This document shows, piece by piece, positions 61,584 through 64,000 of a DNA stretch of 64,000 bases. Under the pieces are notes generated by a model. That model saw nothing but the letters and a program-made list of their open reading frames with translations. It was not told where the DNA came from and did not search any database. This stretch comes from Herbiconiux sp. (GTDB taxonomy: Bacteria; Actinomycetota; Actinomycetes; Actinomycetales; Microbacteriaceae), in NCBI RefSeq assembly GCF_004297105.1, contig NZ_SCVE01000007.1, positions 124,001-188,000 of the forward strand. Direction: 5' to 3'. Position 1 is the first letter of the stretch. Every line of letters begins with the position of its first letter. A program made the position numbers and the translations under genes.

Positions 61584-62207
61584 GTGGCTGATAAGCGTGG
61601 TTTCTGGCTGAGCGTCCTTGGCGCTCTCGCTGCGGGCAGCGGTTTTCTCGTTCTCCAGTTCGTGCGCCTTTCTCGCCAGGAGCCGGGTAGTCCCCAGATA
61701 GCATGGATCACTGTCGGCGCAATGGTCGTCACGCTGATCGTCGTGATGGTCGCGGGCAGCGCAGGAATAGCGTGGATCGCCGGCTGGGCTAGAAGGGATG
61801 CCTATCTCAGATCCATGGGCACCTGGGATGTGGTCGCACCCGCACTTCGCACAGATCGCATCGCCGAAGATCTACGACGCCTCGGGCGAACGGAACGTCG
61901 TATGCCGTGGGGATTGACCGTGACGGCGAATTCCGAAGGCATCGGGTTCTGGGGAGGCCGGTCGCAGATCACCTGCGAGCTCTGGCTTCCGAGGGAGAAC
62001 GTTCTCCGCGTGTACCCGAGTACGGCCAAGAACGGGCTTCAGTCCCTCCGGGCGCTCGGGATCGGCGTGCTCTGGGGCGGATACGAGGTGCGCTTCGACG
62101 TCCCGATCGCGGGGAGCTTTCCTTTCGGATCGCGCCCGGCAACCGCGGAGGAGATCGAGCGCATCATCGATCAGCTGAAAACGACCACCTTGCAACCGAG
62201 CGGCTGA
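61584..62207 (+). CDS. Membrane protein of unknown function in the island
   Basis: A 207-residue protein starting at GTG 61584. Two transmembrane helices lie near the N-terminus (about 8-28 and 40-66), with a cytoplasmic domain of about 140 residues at the C-terminus. The domain is strand-rich with several Trp/Gly turns (WGLTVTANSEGIGFWGG, LGIGVLWGGYEVRF), like a small PH-like or DUF domain. No motif is recognised. It is alone on its strand, with no sign of an operon partner. Confidence 0.55.
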   Translation: MADKRGFWLSVLGALAAGSGFLVLQFVRLSRQEPGSPQIAWITVGAMVVTLIVVMVAGSAGIAWIAGWARRDAYLRSMGTWDVVAPALRTDRIAEDLRRLGRTERRMPWGLTVTANSEGIGFWGGRSQITCELWLPRENVLRVYPSTAKNGLQSLRALGIGVLWGGYEVRFDVPIAGSFPFGSRPATAEEIERIIDQLKTTTLQPSG

Positions 62208-62358
62208 AATGCACGAGAGTCACTGTCGTTGGAAAGCCGGCGACTCATTCCGAGTGCTCGGACACCTGGAATCCGTGCTCTGATACTGCCCACGAAAGTG
62301 GAGGATCATCGCGGAAGACGCAGTTGAAGATTGGGTGACACCGTGTGGTCGACCGGAG

Positions 62359-62643
62359 CTAATCGCGTCCGGCCCTGAGGTCCGGCCACGGCTGGGGGAG
62401 TACCTCGTCGAGCGTCGCTCCGAGAACCTGGGCTAGGGCCATTACGTTGCGCAGAGACGGATTCGCGGGAGAGCCGGGCATCGACTCGCCGCGCTCGAAC
62501 TTCTGGTAGGTGTAGCGACTCAGGCCGGCTGCGTAGGCGACGGCCTCCTGGCTGAGGCCGCGCTTGCGGCGGAGTCGCTCCAGGGAGAGGCCCAGCTCGC
62601 GTGCGAACTCGGGCCAGGAACCTTGGGGAGTTCGGCGGGGCAT
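62359..62643 (-). CDS. XRE family transcriptional regulator
   Basis: A 94-residue protein. The HTH is LERLRRKRGLSQEAVAYAAG followed by LSRYTYQKFERGES, the standard phage-repressor-like XRE fold. The end MALAQVLGATLDEVLP is the final helix. It is divergent from a zinc-finger mini-protein gene across a 93-nt gap that contains A/T-rich promoter-like sequence (62655-62700). It may regulate itself and that gene. Confidence 0.85.
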   Translation of the reverse strand: MPRRTPQGSWPEFARELGLSLERLRRKRGLSQEAVAYAAGLSRYTYQKFERGESMPGSPANPSLRNVMALAQVLGATLDEVLPQPWPDLRAGRD

Positions 62644-62736
62644 CCCGTCAGCATTGCCGATTGTGCACCTATGAATGGCCTCGTGTATATGGCAAAATGA
62701 TCCATGGGGCAACATCATGAGAGGACGGAGGCACCG

Positions 62737-62925
62737 ATGTCTATTCACGCACTGCCTACCCCGAGGCGGCTTCGTCGATGTCGTCATTGCGGCATCCGAG
62801 TTCCGCGTGCGGAAATGATCTACGGCGGGCGAGCCTGCTCAGAGGATTGCGCCGACGAGTTGTGGATCAGGGCTGGATCGCCGCCCGAAGTCGGCAAGAC
62901 GTGGCTCGCTTTTATCGGAAGCTAG
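62737..62925 (+). CDS. Small zinc-finger-like protein
   Basis: A 62-residue protein: RCRHCGIRVPRAEMIYGGRA then CSEDCADE has four Cys in a CxxC...CxxxC zinc arrangement with basic N-terminal residues. CGGAGG lies 5 nt before the ATG at 62737; a longer frame from 62704 has no ribosome-binding site. It is divergent from the XRE regulator. It may bind nucleic acid. No family name is recognised. Confidence 0.6.
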   Translation: MSIHALPTPRRLRRCRHCGIRVPRAEMIYGGRACSEDCADELWIRAGSPPEVGKTWLAFIGS

Positions 62926-62941
62926 GGGTGATCGGCCGACA

Positions 62942-63175
62942 TCACTCGTCGATGCGGATCCGTTTCAGGCGCGAGGTGTGACCCGAGACGACGGCGACGT
63001 CCGCCCGCCGAACGCCGAAGTGGTCGGCGAGGAGGCGCACCACGGCGTCGTTCGCGGCGCCCTCGACGGGGCGCTCGGGCACTCGCACGATGAGGTCGTA
63101 CTGCTCCGGATGCTCCGACGCCGTCACCGAGGCGCCGCTCCGTGCGCCCGGCTTCACCCAGACGGTGACATTCAT
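62942..63175 (-). CDS. DUF167/UPF0235 family protein
   Basis: A 77-residue protein. MNVTVWVKPGARSGASVTAS is the family start, followed by the RVPERPVEGAANDAVVRLLA core and VVSGHTSRLKRIRID. DUF167 proteins are small alpha/beta proteins of unknown role. The start overlaps the SulP stop by 4 nt (ATGA), implying coupling. It marks the return to the chromosomal backbone. Confidence 0.87.
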   Translation of the reverse strand: MNVTVWVKPGARSGASVTASEHPEQYDLIVRVPERPVEGAANDAVVRLLADHFGVRRADVAVVSGHTSRLKRIRIDE

Positions 63176-64000
63176 GGTCGACCGCCCGGCGTGGGCAGGG
63201 TGGACACGACGACGTGGGTGCGGGCGTGCGCCACGGCCGCGTCGAGGTCGTCGAAGAGGTGGTTCGGGTGGCGGAGGGCGGCGAGCACACCGACGCGGGT
63301 GGTGAGGGGCAGGTGCTCCGGGCGGATGCCCTTGACGAGAACCGTGATGCCGCGACGTTCGAGGGTGGTCACGAGCTCGGCGACGGTGTGGGCGCCGGTC
63401 GAGTCGAGGATCTGCAGCTGGGAGAGTCGCAGGATCACGACCTGCGTGCCATCGATCGAGCCGATCTGCCCGATCACCCGTTCTGCGGTGGCGAAGAAGA
63501 GGGCGCCGTCGAGCCGGAGCAGGGCGATCTGGTCGTCTCCCGCTCGGGCCGCACCGGGAAGCGGCTCGCGCTGCACCCCGCCGGATCGGGCCAGGGCTCG
63601 CAGCGCGAAGAACGCAGCCACGAGGATGCCGATGACCACCGCGTAGATCAGGTCGACGCTGACGGTGACGATCGCCGTCACCACGAACACGACGGCGTCG
63701 GAGCGACTCGACCGGAGCACTGTGGTGACGGTCGACCACGGCAGCATCCGGGTGGCGGTGACCATCAGCACACCCGCGAGGGTGGCGAGCGGGATCACGG
63801 CCACCACGGTGCTGGCGGCATAGACGATCAGGAGCAGCACGAGGCTGTGGGTGATCGCCGCCACCCGGGTGCGAGCGCCGGAACGGGCGTTGACCGCGGT
63901 GCGGGCGATCGCACCGGTGGCCGGCATGCCGCCGAAGAGACCGGATGCGATCGAAGCGAGGCCCTGCCCGACGAGTTCTCGGTCGGGGTCGTAGGCCCCG
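63172..64000 (-). CDS. SulP family anion transporter with STAS domain, C-terminal part
   Basis: The window contains the last 276 codons; the N-terminal membrane core lies beyond the right edge. RELVGQGLASIASGLFGGMP, then ATGAIARTAVN is the conserved SulP segment. It is followed by about four membrane helices and a cytoplasmic STAS domain (about the last 120 residues, VVILRLSQLQILDSTGAH). SulP proteins carry sulfate or bicarbonate. The substrate is not inferable. It overlaps the DUF167 gene. Confidence 0.86.
   Translation of the reverse strand, partial: GAYDPDRELVGQGLASIASGLFGGMPATGAIARTAVNARSGARTRVAAITHSLVLLLIVYAASTVVAVIPLATLAGVLMVTATRMLPWSTVTTVLRSSRSDAVVFVVTAIVTVSVDLIYAVVIGILVAAFFALRALARSGGVQREPLPGAARAGDDQIALLRLDGALFFATAERVIGQIGSIDGTQVVILRLSQLQILDSTGAHTVAELVTTLERRGITVLVKGIRPEHLPLTTRVGVLAALRHPNHLFDDLDAAVAHARTHVVVSTLPTPGGRP

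Noticed and set aside
62208..62358. Second attachment site (repeat of the tRNA 3' end) for the island
   Set aside because: The tRNA 3' sequence does not recur here or near the right border.

Overview
The window is 64 kb of high-GC chromosome from an actinobacterium, most likely a member of the Microbacteriaceae. This is inferred from the strong G/C third-position preference, frequent GTG starts, TAnnnT -10 boxes lying directly before start codons, and typical actinobacterial families (MazEF of the mycobacterial MazE6/F6 kind, the Asp23/AmaP/CsbD envelope-stress cluster, F420-type PPOX proteins, a CsoR-family regulator). The species cannot be named from the sequence. Most of the window is ordinary housekeeping and accessory chromosome with short intergenic gaps and many 1 to 4 nt gene overlaps.

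Layout. 0-12 kb: lipid kinase fragment, Pr6Pr membrane protein, LysR DNA-binding-only protein, dGTPase, dienelactone hydrolase, YbjQ protein, a leaderless mazEF locus, M23 peptidase, a cNMP-binding thioredoxin-reductase-like protein and a D,D-carboxypeptidase lipoprotein. 12-28 kb: a MarR gene between two similar tiny proteins, a divergent glucose-6-phosphate dehydrogenase, a TetR/MFS drug-efflux pair, NYN-LOTUS protein, CitE-like lyase, alcohol dehydrogenase, ABC-F protein, a divergent SDR/TetR pair, two methyltransferases and an M20 hydrolase. 28-40 kb: two CNNM/CorC-type membrane proteins behind a small proline-rich upstream ORF, a GNAT-AAA+ fusion, an ABC exporter, gltX, a TrxR-like flavoprotein and DedA. 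40-55 kb: two Lrp-type regulators, a diguanylate cyclase, an eight-gene Asp23 envelope-stress operon, LysE, a MarR/hydrolase pair, a WYL regulator, and a persulfide-stress operon (CstR-like repressor, rhodanese, CoA-disulfide reductase-rhodanese) with a perfect 20-bp operator.

55.5-62.9 kb is an accessory island directly 3' of tRNA-Gln(CTG). It has a serine-recombinase remnant, a 1221-residue YobI/KAP-like membrane P-loop NTPase, two small zinc-ribbon proteins, a tandem-HTH protein, an orphan antitoxin-like gene followed by a frameshifted RelE-type toxin, a membrane protein and an XRE regulator. Its codon use is less GC-rich than the flanks. The chromosome resumes with a DUF167 protein and a SulP transporter that runs off the right edge.

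The observations most worth following are: (1) the upstream ORF (starting MDDPPHHRPTP) that overlaps the first CNNM/CorC gene and runs through a hairpin hiding its Shine-Dalgarno, a layout reminiscent of MgtL-type Mg2+ leader peptides; (2) the YobI-like NTPase island as a candidate defence locus; (3) the CstR operon with a divergent Cys-rich mini-protein sharing the operator; (4) the leaderless mazEF promoter with an inverted repeat in its spacer; (5) long near-perfect hairpins found only at convergent gene junctions.
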